Below, in pieces: positions 26,873-34,860 of a DNA stretch of 64,000 nt. The notes beneath the pieces were generated by a model. That model made no database searches and was not told the DNA's origin. It saw only the letters and a list, made by a program, of their open reading frames with translations. The position numbers and the translations under genes are program-made. The DNA is from JAJKJG01 sp036389455 (lineage in GTDB: Bacteria; Pseudomonadota; Alphaproteobacteria; Rhizobiales; Beijerinckiaceae): contig DASVPW010000217.1 in NCBI GenBank assembly GCA_036389455.1, forward strand, positions 1 to 64,000, given 5' to 3'. Position 1 is the first letter of the stretch; each line of letters begins with the position of its first letter.

Positions 26873-28168
26873 ATGCCGAAAAAATCCGATCCGCGGCCCC
26901 GCGTCGTCGTCGTGGGCGCGGGCTTCGCGGGGCTCGCCGTCGCCAAGGCCCTCGCCGACGCCCCCGTCGACGTGACGGTGATCGACCGGCACAACTACCA
27001 CCTCTTCCAGCCGCTCCTGTACCAGGTCGCGACCGCCGCCCTGTCGCCGGCCGACATCGCGGCGCCGATCCGCGCCGTTCTGCGTGCCCAGGCGAACACC
27101 AGGGTGATGCTCGCCAAGGTGACGGGCGTGGACTTGGGGAGCCGCGAGGTCCTCATCGGCGCCCGCCGGGTGCCGTATGACTATCTCGTGCTCGCGACCG
27201 GCGCGCGCCACGCCTATTTCGGCAACGACGGCTGGGAGGCGCACGCACCCGGGCTCAAGACCATCGAGAATGCAACGGACCTGCGGCGCCGCATCCTCCT
27301 CGCCTTCGAGAAGGCCGAGACCGAGGCCGACGCGGACGAGCGGCGCCGGCTCCTCACCTTCGCGGTCGTCGGCGGCGGTCCGACGGGCGTCGAGATGGCG
27401 GGTGCGATCGCGGAGCTTGCCAAGAAAGCGCTTGCCGCCGACTTCCGCACCATCGACCCGCGGCTCGCCCGCGTGATCCTCCTGGAGGCCGGTCCTCGCC
27501 TCCTCCCGGCGTTCGACCCGCGCCTGTCGGAGACGGCGCGGCGCTCCCTCGAAGCTCTCGGCGTCGAGGTGCGGCTCGGCGCCATGGTGACGGACTGCGA
27601 TGCGTCGGGCGTGACGGCCGGATCCGACACGATCGAGACCCGCACGATCGTGTGGGGCGCGGGCGTGCGCGCCTCCCGGGCTGGCAAATGGCTGAACGCC
27701 GAGACCGATCGGGCCGGGCGGGTGAAGGTCTCTCCCGACCTCTCGGTGCCGGGGCACCCGGAGGTGTTCGTAATCGGCGACACGGCTCATTGCGAAGGAC
27801 CGGCCGGGCCGCTCCCGGGCGTCGCGCCGGTCGCCAAGCAGCAGGGCGCCTACGTGGCGGCCCTGATCCGCGCCCGGCTCGCCGGGCGCGTGCGCGCGCC
27901 GTTCCGCTACCGCGACTTCGGCTCGCTCGCGACGATCGGGCGCAGGAGCGCGGTCGTGCAGATCGGCCCGCTGCGGCTGTCGGGCTACGCGGCGTGGTGG
28001 CTGTGGGGCCTCGCCCACATCTGGTTCCTGATCGGCTTCCGCAACCGCGTCGCGGTCGCCGTGAACTGGCTCTGGAACTATCTCACCTTCCAGCGCGGCA
28101 CGCGGCTGATCACCGGCGAGATGGAGGTACCCGTGACGACCGAGCCTGCGTTACGCAAAGCGGCTTAG
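26873..28168 (+). CDS. ndh: Type II NADH dehydrogenase-like FAD oxidoreductase
   Basis: A 431-residue flavoprotein that passes electrons from NADH to quinone at the inner face of the membrane without pumping protons. The FAD-binding motif is VVVVGAGFAGLAVAKAL near residue 11, followed by NYHLFQPLLYQVATAALSP, a hallmark of NDH-2. The NAD motif is VVGGGPTGVEMAGAI, and FVIGDTAH precedes GVAPVAKQQGAYVA. A C-terminal hydrophobic/aromatic stretch (WWLWGLAHIWFLIGFRN) matches the membrane-anchoring region. The ATG at 26873 places the FAD motif at the usual position; an upstream in-frame ATG at 26768 lies across the palindrome region and is unlikely. The last codons overlap a tRNA-like structure. Confidence 0.88.
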   Translation: MPKKSDPRPRVVVVGAGFAGLAVAKALADAPVDVTVIDRHNYHLFQPLLYQVATAALSPADIAAPIRAVLRAQANTRVMLAKVTGVDLGSREVLIGARRVPYDYLVLATGARHAYFGNDGWEAHAPGLKTIENATDLRRRILLAFEKAETEADADERRRLLTFAVVGGGPTGVEMAGAIAELAKKALAADFRTIDPRLARVILLEAGPRLLPAFDPRLSETARRSLEALGVEVRLGAMVTDCDASGVTAGSDTIETRTIVWGAGVRASRAGKWLNAETDRAGRVKVSPDLSVPGHPEVFVIGDTAHCEGPAGPLPGVAPVAKQQGAYVAALIRARLAGRVRAPFRYRDFGSLATIGRRSAVVQIGPLRLSGYAAWWLWGLAHIWFLIGFRNRVAVAVNWLWNYLTFQRGTRLITGEMEVPVTTEPALRKAA

Positions 28169-28235
28169 TTGGCGCAGTCTCGGACGCTGCAGGCAACCGG
28201 GACCCATCGCGCAGGGGTTCAACTCCCCGCTTTGC
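28155..28235 (+). other. tRNA-like folded sequence overlapping the end of ndh
   Basis: Arms GCAAAGC (28155-28161) and GCTTTGC (28229-28235) pair as a 7-bp acceptor-like stem. Directly before the right arm is GGGG-TTCAACT-CCCC, a T-arm-like hairpin with a good T-loop. GCAGT-CTCGGAC-GCTGC resembles an anticodon arm with CGG. The D-arm is too short (about 12 nt between acceptor and anticodon arms), the variable region is long and CCA is not encoded. It is probably a degenerate tRNA or a chance fold, not a functional tRNA gene. Confidence 0.25.
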
Positions 28236-28264
28236 TCCGGTCGAAGATGCCGCGGAGGGAAACG

Positions 28265-29209
28265 CTACTTCCCCGCTCCCGCCGGCTCCTCCGCCCGTGC
28301 CTTCTCGGCCTCGACCGCCATGGCGGCGCGGCCGAGCCAGCGGGCCCGCATGGCCTCGCGCACGAGCGCCCCGACGCCCGGCGAATGCGGGCGGCCGCGC
28401 ACTGTCACGAGGCTGACCTCGCGCCAGAACTCGGGCTCGACCATCGGCCGCCCGACGACCCGCGGGTGCCTCACGCAGCTCTCCGGCATGAAGCCGAAGC
28501 CGAGGCCGCTCGCCACCATGGCGAGGATCCAGTCGTCGCGCTCCGAGCGGTAGGCGGTCTCGAAATTCAGGCCGCACTCCTTCCAGATCGCTCCGGCGTA
28601 GCCGTTGAACTCGCAGTTGACCCGGTTGAGGTAGCGCAGGCCGGCGAGGTCCGCCGGCCGGACGCCGTTCTTCTCGGCGAGCGGATGCTCGGCCGGGAGC
28701 GCCACCAGGAACTGCTCGCGGTAGAGCGGCATGTAGTGCAGCCGCTCGTCCGCCTGGTTCGCCGGCGGGCAGTGGATCGCGACCTCGAGATCGCCCGCGA
28801 TCAGCCGCTCCTCGAGCTTCTCGGCGGTGGAATCGACGATCTCGAGCTCGATGCCGGGATTGCGGCTCTGCACGCCGCAGACGAGCTCGACGAGCTGGTC
28901 CGGGGCGATGGTGCACATGACTCCGAGCTTCAGCGTGGTCTTCTTGAGCTTGATGAAATCCAGGGCCTGGCGCCGCGCCTCCTTGGCCTGCCCGTAGACC
29001 TGCTCGAGGTAGGGCTTCACCATGCGCCCGAGCTCGGACAGGTGCGTGTTCGCCCGCTCGCGGTTGAACAGCGGCCCGCCGAGCTCGCCTTCGAGCAGCT
29101 TGATCGCGCGCGTCAGCGACGGCTGCGCCACGTTGCAGCGCTCCGCCGCGCGGGTGAAGTTCAGCTCCTCCGCGACCGCCAGGAAGTAGCGGACCTGGTG
29201 CATCTCCAT
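28265..29209 (-). CDS. LysR-family transcriptional regulator
   Basis: A 314-residue LysR-type regulator: N-terminal winged helix-turn-helix (MEMHQVRYFLAVAEELNFTR, AERCNVAQPSLTRAIKLLE), a linker helix, and a C-terminal periplasmic-binding-like effector domain from about residue 92. The effector is unknown. It is divergent from the cupin/MFS/bdhA/patatin set, and an inverted repeat with T-N11-A spacing (29244-29260) lies 34 bp before its own start. Control of the divergent genes and autoregulation is the standard LysR logic and is inferred here. Confidence 0.9.
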   Translation of the reverse strand: MEMHQVRYFLAVAEELNFTRAAERCNVAQPSLTRAIKLLEGELGGPLFNRERANTHLSELGRMVKPYLEQVYGQAKEARRQALDFIKLKKTTLKLGVMCTIAPDQLVELVCGVQSRNPGIELEIVDSTAEKLEERLIAGDLEVAIHCPPANQADERLHYMPLYREQFLVALPAEHPLAEKNGVRPADLAGLRYLNRVNCEFNGYAGAIWKECGLNFETAYRSERDDWILAMVASGLGFGFMPESCVRHPRVVGRPMVEPEFWREVSLVTVRGRPHSPGVGALVREAMRARWLGRAAMAVEAEKARAEEPAGAGK

Positions 29210-29243
29210 GGGCTCACCCTAACACGGCTGCCCGCCCGCGCCC

Positions 29244-29260
29244 GATAGCCGGGCGCTATC
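29244..29260. promoter_or_regulatory. Putative LysR binding site, GATAGC-N5-GCTATC with T-N11-A
   Basis: A perfect 6-base inverted repeat with a 5-base centre, containing the T-N11-A core (T29246, A29258) typical of LysR-family operators. It lies between the LysR start (29209) and the cupin start (29360). Confidence 0.6.
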
Positions 29261-29359
29261 AAACCTCATCCCGATCGGCATTTCAAAGCGCCGCGCGCTT
29301 TCGTGATGGTGGCTCCCGCATCGCCGCGCTCTCGCGGCGGGAGACACAAGGAGACGATC

Positions 29360-29854
29360 ATGATTCGCGTGAACAAAGGGCAGATCCGCCGCGGCCTCAC
29401 CGTCGTGAGCCTCGTCGCGGGCGTCGCGCTCGCGGCCTTCCCGGCGAGCGCCGGCCAGTGCCCGGCTGATCAGATGAAAACCGGCGCTCGCACCACCGGC
29501 GAGATGAAGCCGAAGGACGTGACCGACACCGTGCTCGGCATGATCGAGCTCGGCCGCGAGAAGGTCGCTCTCGCCGACCGGCGCCTGCGCCTGCGCCGGC
29601 TCGTGGTGCAGCCCGGCGGCGTCGTGCCGTGGCACAGCCACGAGGACCGTCCGGCGCTCATCTACATCGTCTCGGGCTCGATCCACGAGTACGCCAGCAA
29701 CTGCGCGGTCGCGATCGAGCACAAGGCCGGCGAGGTCTCGGTCGAGAAGCTCGGCGTGCAGCACTGGTGGAAGAACAACGGCAAGGCTCCGGCCGTGCTG
29801 CTCTCGGCCGACCTCTTCCACGACGACAAGCACGAGGACGAGCACACGATGTGA
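29360..29854 (+). CDS. Exported cupin-domain protein
   Basis: A 164-residue secreted protein with a signal peptide (MIRVNKGQIRRGLTVVSLVA, cleavage near ASA-G). It has a single cupin domain: motif 1 around VVPWHSHEDRPALIYIVSGS with metal-binding histidines, and motif 2 around GVQHWWKNNG. The ligand or reaction is unknown. AAGGAG precedes the ATG. It is first in the block divergent from LysR, and a hairpin (29880-29905) after it may separate or attenuate expression of the next genes. Confidence 0.82.
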   Translation: MIRVNKGQIRRGLTVVSLVAGVALAAFPASAGQCPADQMKTGARTTGEMKPKDVTDTVLGMIELGREKVALADRRLRLRRLVVQPGGVVPWHSHEDRPALIYIVSGSIHEYASNCAVAIEHKAGEVSVEKLGVQHWWKNNGKAPAVLLSADLFHDDKHEDEHTM

Positions 29855-29879
29855 GGCGGATGCCTCGCGTCCGATGCCC

Positions 29880-29905
29880 GGCGCCCGCGCCTCTAAGCGG
29901 GCGCC
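29880..29905 (+). terminator. Hairpin with following T-rich tract after the cupin gene
   Basis: GGCGCCCGC-N8-GCGGGCGCC, 9-bp stem, then gctcctttccgctttt. It lies 26 bp after the cupin stop and 34 bp before the MFS start, so it may be a terminator or attenuator between them. Confidence 0.6.
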
Positions 29906-29938
29906 GCTCCTTTCCGCTTTTCACGTCGAGGTGACGCC

Positions 29939-31144
29939 ATGGACATGAGCCGCGCCCAGCCGATGCCGATGACCATGGCGGCGCACGCGCCTGCCTCCGG
30001 CGCCTTCTCGCGCACGCTGCTCATCGGCCTTATCGCCTTCCTGACGGTGATCGACCTCTTCGGCACGCAGGCAATCCTGCCGGCGCTCGCCCGCGCCTAC
30101 GGCGTCTCGCCCGCGGCCATGGGGCTTGCCGTCAACGCCAGCACGCTCGGCATGGCGGTCGCCGGCCTCGGCGTCGCGTCGTTCAGCCGCCGCATCGACC
30201 GCCGCCGCGGCATCCTCGCCGCGCTGACCCTTCTGGCTGTCCCGACGGCGCTCCTCGCCTTCGCGCCGGATCTCTGGACCTTCGCGCTCCTTCGGGTCGC
30301 GCAGGGTCTGTGCATGGCCTCGGCCTTCGGGCTCACCTTCGCGTATCTCGGCGAGCACTGTGCCGCCGCGGAGGCCGGCGGAGCGTTCGCCGCCTATGTC
30401 GCCGGCAATGTCGCGAGCAACCTGTTCGGAAGGCTCTTCGCCGCCGCCGCCGCCGACCACCTCGGCCTCGGCGCAACCTTCGGGGCGCTGGCGCTCCTCA
30501 ACCTCGCGGGCGCCGCCCTCGTCCGCGTCGGCCTGACCCGCGCGGCGCCGCCGGCGCACGGCGGCATGAGCGGCTCGCCGCTTATGGTCTGGGCCGCGCA
30601 CCTAAACGAGCCGCGCCTGCGCGCCGCCTTCGCGATCGGCTTCTGCATCCTCTTCGCCTTCATCGGAACCTTCACTTACGTGAACTTCGTGCTCGTGCGC
30701 CCGCCCCTCGGGCTCGACCAGATGTCCCTCGGCTTCGTCTACCTCGTCTTCCTGCCTTCGATCGCAACGACGCTCATGGCCGGCGTTGCGGCGCGGCGCC
30801 TCGGCACCCGTGCGGCGCTCTGGACGGGCCTCGGCACGGCCGGGGCGGGACTGCCGCTTCTCGTTCTGCCGAGCGTTCCGATGGTGCTGGCGGGTCTCAC
30901 ACTCGTCGGCGCCGGCACCTTCTTCGCCCAGGCGACGGCGACGGGATTCGTGAGCCGCGCCGCCGTGGACCGCGGGGCCGGGAGCGGCCTCTACCTTGCC
31001 GCCTATTTCGCGGGCGGCCTCGTCGGCAGCGCCGTCCTCGGGCAGATCTTCGACCGCCTCGGCTGGACCGCCTGCGTCGCCGGAATCGGCCTGTCCCTCG
31101 CCTTTGCGGCGCTCCTCACCGGACGCCTGCGGACCCCGTCGTAG
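29939..31144 (+). CDS. MFS transporter
   Basis: A 401-residue permease of the major facilitator superfamily with twelve hydrophobic segments. The first begins LLIGLIAFLTVIDLFGTQAI, and the loop 2-3 signature is GVASFSRRIDRRRGILAALT, resembling YnfM/arabinose-efflux-type members. The N-terminal 25 residues are Met/Pro-rich and could be trimmed by a later start (the ATG at 29969 is in frame). The substrate is unknown. It is followed after 29 bp by the 3-hydroxybutyrate dehydrogenase gene, so uptake or efflux of a related acid is possible but inferred. Confidence 0.86.
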   Translation: MDMSRAQPMPMTMAAHAPASGAFSRTLLIGLIAFLTVIDLFGTQAILPALARAYGVSPAAMGLAVNASTLGMAVAGLGVASFSRRIDRRRGILAALTLLAVPTALLAFAPDLWTFALLRVAQGLCMASAFGLTFAYLGEHCAAAEAGGAFAAYVAGNVASNLFGRLFAAAAADHLGLGATFGALALLNLAGAALVRVGLTRAAPPAHGGMSGSPLMVWAAHLNEPRLRAAFAIGFCILFAFIGTFTYVNFVLVRPPLGLDQMSLGFVYLVFLPSIATTLMAGVAARRLGTRAALWTGLGTAGAGLPLLVLPSVPMVLAGLTLVGAGTFFAQATATGFVSRAAVDRGAGSGLYLAAYFAGGLVGSAVLGQIFDRLGWTACVAGIGLSLAFAALLTGRLRTPS

Positions 31145-31173
31145 CCCCATCCCGAACCTTGAGGAGAACTCCG

Positions 31174-32013
31174 ATGCTCATGGACCTGACACGCCCCGCT
31201 CCCGCGGCCGCTCGCATCACGGCCTCAAAGCCGCTCTCCGGCCGCGTCGCCGTGGTGACCGGCTCGACGAGCGGCATCGGACTCGGCATCGCCCGCGCCT
31301 TCGCCGAGGCCGGCGCATCGGTCGTGCTCAACGGCTTGGGAAAAGTCGACGATGTCGGCGAGGTGCTCTCCGCCCTCTCCGCCGAGTTCGGGGTGCGCGC
31401 GATCTACTCGCCGGCCGACATGGCGAAGCCCGAGAGCATCGCCCGGATGGTCGACCTGACGCTCGACACTTATGGCCGCCTCGACATCCTCGTGAACAAC
31501 GCCGGCATCCAGCACGTCAGCCCGATCGACCAGTTCCCGCCGCAGAAGTGGGACCAGGTCATCGCCGTCGACCTCTCGTCCGCCTTCCACACGACGCGCC
31601 TCGCGCTGCCGGCGATGCGGAAGAACGGTTGGGGCCGCATCGTCAACGTCGCCTCGGCGCACGGCCTCGTCGCCTCCCCTTTCAAGGCCGCCTACGTCGC
31701 CGCGAAGCACGGCCTTGTCGGCTTGACGAAAGTGACGGCCCTCGAGACCGCCGAAGAAAACATCACCTGCAACGCGATCTGCCCCGGCTACGTCTGGACG
31801 CCTCTCGTCGAGGCGCAGATCGACGGCCAGGCGAAGTCGCACGGCATCGCGCGCGAGGCGGTGATCCGCGACGTGCTGCTCGCGCAGCAGCCGAACAAGC
31901 GCTTCGCGACCGTCGAGGAGATCGGCGCGCTCGCCGTGTTCCTGGCCGGCGAGGCCGCGGCCTCGATCACCGGAGCCGCGCTGCCGGTCGACGGCGGCTG
32001 GACCGCGCACTGA
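31174..32013 (+). CDS. bdhA: 3-Hydroxybutyrate dehydrogenase (SDR family)
   Basis: NAD-dependent short-chain dehydrogenase that interconverts 3-hydroxybutyrate and acetoacetate. 279 residues; glycine motif TGSTSGIGLGIA (30-40), NNAGIQHVSPI, catalytic Ser in NVASAHG, the YxxxK motif in YVAAKHG and the C-terminal PVDGGWTAH typical of bacterial 3HB dehydrogenases. The 20-residue N-terminal lead is longer than usual. GAGGAG precedes the ATG. It is followed by a patatin-like gene 17 bp downstream; together with phaEC this forms the PHB storage and mobilisation arm. Confidence 0.92.
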   Translation: MLMDLTRPAPAAARITASKPLSGRVAVVTGSTSGIGLGIARAFAEAGASVVLNGLGKVDDVGEVLSALSAEFGVRAIYSPADMAKPESIARMVDLTLDTYGRLDILVNNAGIQHVSPIDQFPPQKWDQVIAVDLSSAFHTTRLALPAMRKNGWGRIVNVASAHGLVASPFKAAYVAAKHGLVGLTKVTALETAEENITCNAICPGYVWTPLVEAQIDGQAKSHGIAREAVIRDVLLAQQPNKRFATVEEIGALAVFLAGEAAASITGAALPVDGGWTAH

Positions 32014-32030
32014 AACAACGGGAGGATGCG

Positions 32031-33092
32031 ATGAACAAGCATGTCGATATCGCGACCCTTGCGGGGCGACCGATGCGGACGGCGGTCAAGACGATCAACC
32101 TCGCCCTCCAGGGCGGCGGCGCGCACGGCGCCTTCACCTGGGGCGTGCTCGACCGCGTGCTCGAGGAGGAGACGGTCGACGTCGAGGGCATCAGCGCGAC
32201 GAGCGCCGGCGCCATGAATGCCACCGTCATGGCCTACGGCATGACGGTCGGCGGACGGGACGGCGCGAAAACGGCGCTGCGCGACTTCTGGCGCCGCGTC
32301 TCGCACGCCGCCCTGTTCAGCCCGCTGCAGCCGTCGTGGTTCGACCGGCTGACGCACAGCCATGCGCTGGAGAACTCGCCCGCGCACCTCGTGTTCGACA
32401 TCCTGTCGCGGGTGCTCTCGCCCTACCAGCTCAATCCCTTGAACCACAACCCGCTGCGTCAGCCGCTGGAGGCGGTGGTCGACTTCGAGCGCCTCAACCG
32501 CGGCTCGGCCATCAAGCTGTTCCTGTCGGCGACCAACGTGCGCACCTGCAAGGTCCGCATCTTCACCTGCCGCGAGGTCACGGCGGACGCGGTCTTGGCC
32601 TCGGCCTGCCTGCCGTTCATGGCGCAGGCGGTCGAGATCGATGGCGAGGCCTACTGGGACGGCGGCTACATGGGCAACCCCGCCATCTACCCGCTGATCT
32701 ACCACTGCGAGTCGCCGGACGTGGTCGTCGTCCACATCAACCCGATGAACCGCCCGGAGGTGCCGACGTCGGCGCGCGACATCATGAACCGCATCAACGA
32801 GATCAGCTTCAACTCCTCGCTCATGCGCGAGATGCGCGCCATCGCCTTCGTCTCCCGCATGATCGAGGACGGCAAGCTGTGCGGCACCGAGATGAAGGCG
32901 ATGCGCATCCACGCCATCGACGCCGAGGACGTGATGCAGGGCCTCGGCGTCGCCTCCAAGCTCAACGCCGACTGGGAGTTCCTGCTGCACATGCACGACA
33001 TCGGCCGCGCCCGCGCCGAGGCGTGGCTTGCCGGCGACTACGCGAGCGTCGGCGCGCGCTCCACCGTCGACATCCGCGAGAAGTATCTCTGA
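32031..33092 (+). CDS. Patatin-like phospholipase/esterase
   Basis: A 353-residue serine hydrolase of the patatin family. The oxyanion motif is LQGGGAHGAFTWG (27-39), the nucleophile elbow has Ser58 in ISATSAGAMNA, and the catalytic Asp is in YWDGGYMGNP. The elbow reads ATSAG where most members read GTSAG. No signal peptide is seen, so the protein is cytosolic. Its position directly behind bdhA suggests action on a polymer or lipid that yields 3-hydroxybutyrate, for example as an intracellular PHB depolymerase or granule-associated lipase; this is inference. GGGAGG precedes the ATG. Confidence 0.88.
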   Translation: MNKHVDIATLAGRPMRTAVKTINLALQGGGAHGAFTWGVLDRVLEEETVDVEGISATSAGAMNATVMAYGMTVGGRDGAKTALRDFWRRVSHAALFSPLQPSWFDRLTHSHALENSPAHLVFDILSRVLSPYQLNPLNHNPLRQPLEAVVDFERLNRGSAIKLFLSATNVRTCKVRIFTCREVTADAVLASACLPFMAQAVEIDGEAYWDGGYMGNPAIYPLIYHCESPDVVVVHINPMNRPEVPTSARDIMNRINEISFNSSLMREMRAIAFVSRMIEDGKLCGTEMKAMRIHAIDAEDVMQGLGVASKLNADWEFLLHMHDIGRARAEAWLAGDYASVGARSTVDIREKYL

Positions 33093-33095
33093 AGG

Positions 33096-34313
33096 CTACT
33101 CGCCCGGCGCCGGGACGGCGTTCCACAGCTCGGGCCTGAGCTCCTCCGGCCGGTCCGGGAAGAACAGGGCGCAGGCGAGGGTCACGAGGGCGAAGCCGGC
33201 GAGCACGACGATCGCGGCGGTGAGGCTGCCGGTGCGCTCGTGCAGGAAGCCGACGAGGGGCGCCGCCGCGGCGGCGCCGAGGAAGCCGACGAAGAAGCGC
33301 ACCGAGTACATCTTGGCGCGCAAAGCGGGCGAGATGTAGCGCGCCGTCATGGTCTCGTTGACGGTGACCTGCCCGAAGATCGTCGCCGCCACGATCCCGG
33401 CGAGCGGCAGCACGAGCCAGCCCCGCGCCATGGACAAGGCGACCATGGCGGGCGCGAGGATCAGCGCCATCGGCAGGAAGATGCGCTTCAGCGTCGTGCG
33501 GTCGAGGAGCCGCCCGACGGTGAACTGGGTCGCGGCCCCGCACAGCGTCACCGCGAAGGCGAGGACGCCGACGATCGGCAGGAGCCGCGGGTCGCCGGCG
33601 AGGCGCTCCTGCATGAGCTTCGGGATCAGGATCGTGAAGGCGTTGAAGACGAGGCCCGAGACGACCGCGATCAGGAGCAGCACGGTCACGGCGCGGCGCA
33701 CGAGCGCACGGGGAATCTCCGGGAAGGGCCTGGAGGCCTGGGCCCGCCCCCCCTCCGGCGGCGGCTCGGCGAGCCAGGCGACGCCGAGGCCGATGCAGGC
33801 GAGCCCGGGCACGAGGAAGGCCGCGCGCCAGCCGGCCTCTTGAGCCAGGAACGCCGTCACGACAGGCGCGAGCGCGACCCCGAAGTTGCCGAACACGCCG
33901 TTGATCCCGATCGCGCGCCCGACCCGGTCGCCCGCGGCCTCGACCAGCATCGCGGTCCCGATCGGATGGTAGATCGCCGCGAAGAGCCCGGCCGCCGCAA
34001 GGGTCAACGCCAGCATCAGCGGTGTCGAGACGAAGCCGGCCGCCGCGAGCGCCGCGCCGGTGCCGAAGAAGAAGGCCGCCATCAGGCGGCTTCGCCCGAA
34101 TCTCGCCGCGAGCCAGCCCTGCGGCAACGAGCCGACGCCGTAGAGCACGAACATGCCGGTCGCGAGCGCCACGATCGGCCCGTAGTCCGCCCCGAACTCG
34201 CCGCCAGGCCGCGCCATGGCGAGCACCGCCGTCGGCAGGATCAGCAGGGAGTAGTGGGTCAGGAGGTGGGCGGCGTTGATCAGGACGATCTCGCGCCGGG
34301 CAGAGCTGGCCAT
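33096..34313 (-). CDS. MFS transporter (fosmidomycin-resistance-like)
   Basis: A 405-residue twelve-helix permease. Its order LINAAHLLTHYSLLILPTAV, FVLYGVGSLPQGWLAARFGR and AIYHPIGTAMLVEAAGDRVG is similar to the Fsr/FsrA group and to other sugar or drug antiporters. The substrate is unknown. It is convergent with the patatin gene with only 3 bp between stop codons and has no terminator there. Confidence 0.86.
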   Translation of the reverse strand: MASSARREIVLINAAHLLTHYSLLILPTAVLAMARPGGEFGADYGPIVALATGMFVLYGVGSLPQGWLAARFGRSRLMAAFFFGTGAALAAAGFVSTPLMLALTLAAAGLFAAIYHPIGTAMLVEAAGDRVGRAIGINGVFGNFGVALAPVVTAFLAQEAGWRAAFLVPGLACIGLGVAWLAEPPPEGGRAQASRPFPEIPRALVRRAVTVLLLIAVVSGLVFNAFTILIPKLMQERLAGDPRLLPIVGVLAFAVTLCGAATQFTVGRLLDRTTLKRIFLPMALILAPAMVALSMARGWLVLPLAGIVAATIFGQVTVNETMTARYISPALRAKMYSVRFFVGFLGAAAAAPLVGFLHERTGSLTAAIVVLAGFALVTLACALFFPDRPEELRPELWNAVPAPGE

Positions 34314-34399
34314 GGTCGACGGGTCAATCCGGGGAAGCGAGCGGTCCTTCTAGATCATCGCGGGCCCTGTGTCGAAGCGCCGAAGCCGCTTTCATGCGA

Positions 34400-34423
34400 A
34401 AGGGCCGGGTCTCCCCGGCCCTT
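34400..34423 (-). terminator. Terminator for the glycine-zipper gene
   Basis: Perfect 10-bp stem AAGGGCCGGG/CCCGGCCCTT with a 4-base loop, about 30 bp after the stop at 34453 on the minus strand. On that strand the stem ends in CCCTTT followed by cgcatgaaag. Confidence 0.65.
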
Positions 34424-34452
34424 CGTGCCGCACGAAGCGCCAGCCTGCCGGC

Positions 34453-34776
34453 TCAGCACTCTTTCTTCTGCACGGTCTTCGAGTCGCCCATGCTGTTTTC
34501 CTTGTGGACCGTGGTCGAGGAGCAGCCGACGCTGCCGGTCGTGGCGGGTCCGCGGTGCTCGATGACGACGTCCGGCCGGTTCGGCCCGGAGGTGGCGCCG
34601 CCGACCGCGGCGCCGGCGCCCGCGCCGACGACGGCGCCCACGGGCCCGCCGACCACCGCGCCGCCGACGGCTCCGGCGGTGGCGCCGGCAGCCGCGCCTT
34701 GGTCGCTCGCGAGGGCCAGCGTGGGAAGGGCGAAAAGAGCCGCGGCGGAGGCCACGGCCAGGATCGGGGTGCGCAT
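34453..34776 (-). CDS. Exported glycine-zipper protein
   Basis: A 107-residue protein with a signal peptide (MRTPILAVASAAALFALPTL, cleavage near ALA-S). A glycine-zipper segment follows with repeating G-x3-G spacing (AAAGATAGAVGGAVVGGPVG onward, about residues 29-58), then a polar cysteine-containing tail ending in KKEC. Glycine zippers insert in or pack against membranes. AGGAG precedes the ATG at 34776. A perfect EcfG-type promoter lies 34-58 bp upstream, so it is probably a general stress response gene. Confidence 0.82.
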   Translation of the reverse strand: MRTPILAVASAAALFALPTLALASDQGAAAGATAGAVGGAVVGGPVGAVVGAGAGAAVGGATSGPNRPDVVIEHRGPATTGSVGCSSTTVHKENSMGDSKTVQKKEC

Positions 34777-34809
34777 GGTCAAGCTCCTGTCGGTTGCATC
34801 TTCCAGGGC

Positions 34810-34834
34810 AACGCGACCCGGGAAGCCCGGTTCC
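34810..34834 (-). promoter_or_regulatory. EcfG-type general stress promoter (GGAAC-N16-CGTT)
   Basis: On the minus strand GGAAC at 34834-34830 and CGTT at 34813-34810 are separated by exactly 16 bases, the consensus for the alphaproteobacterial sigma factor EcfG. It points at the glycine-zipper gene starting at 34776. I found no second perfect match among the short upstream regions I checked. Confidence 0.75.
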
Positions 34835-34860
34835 GCCGATTCAGGCGCTTCAGGAGGGCG

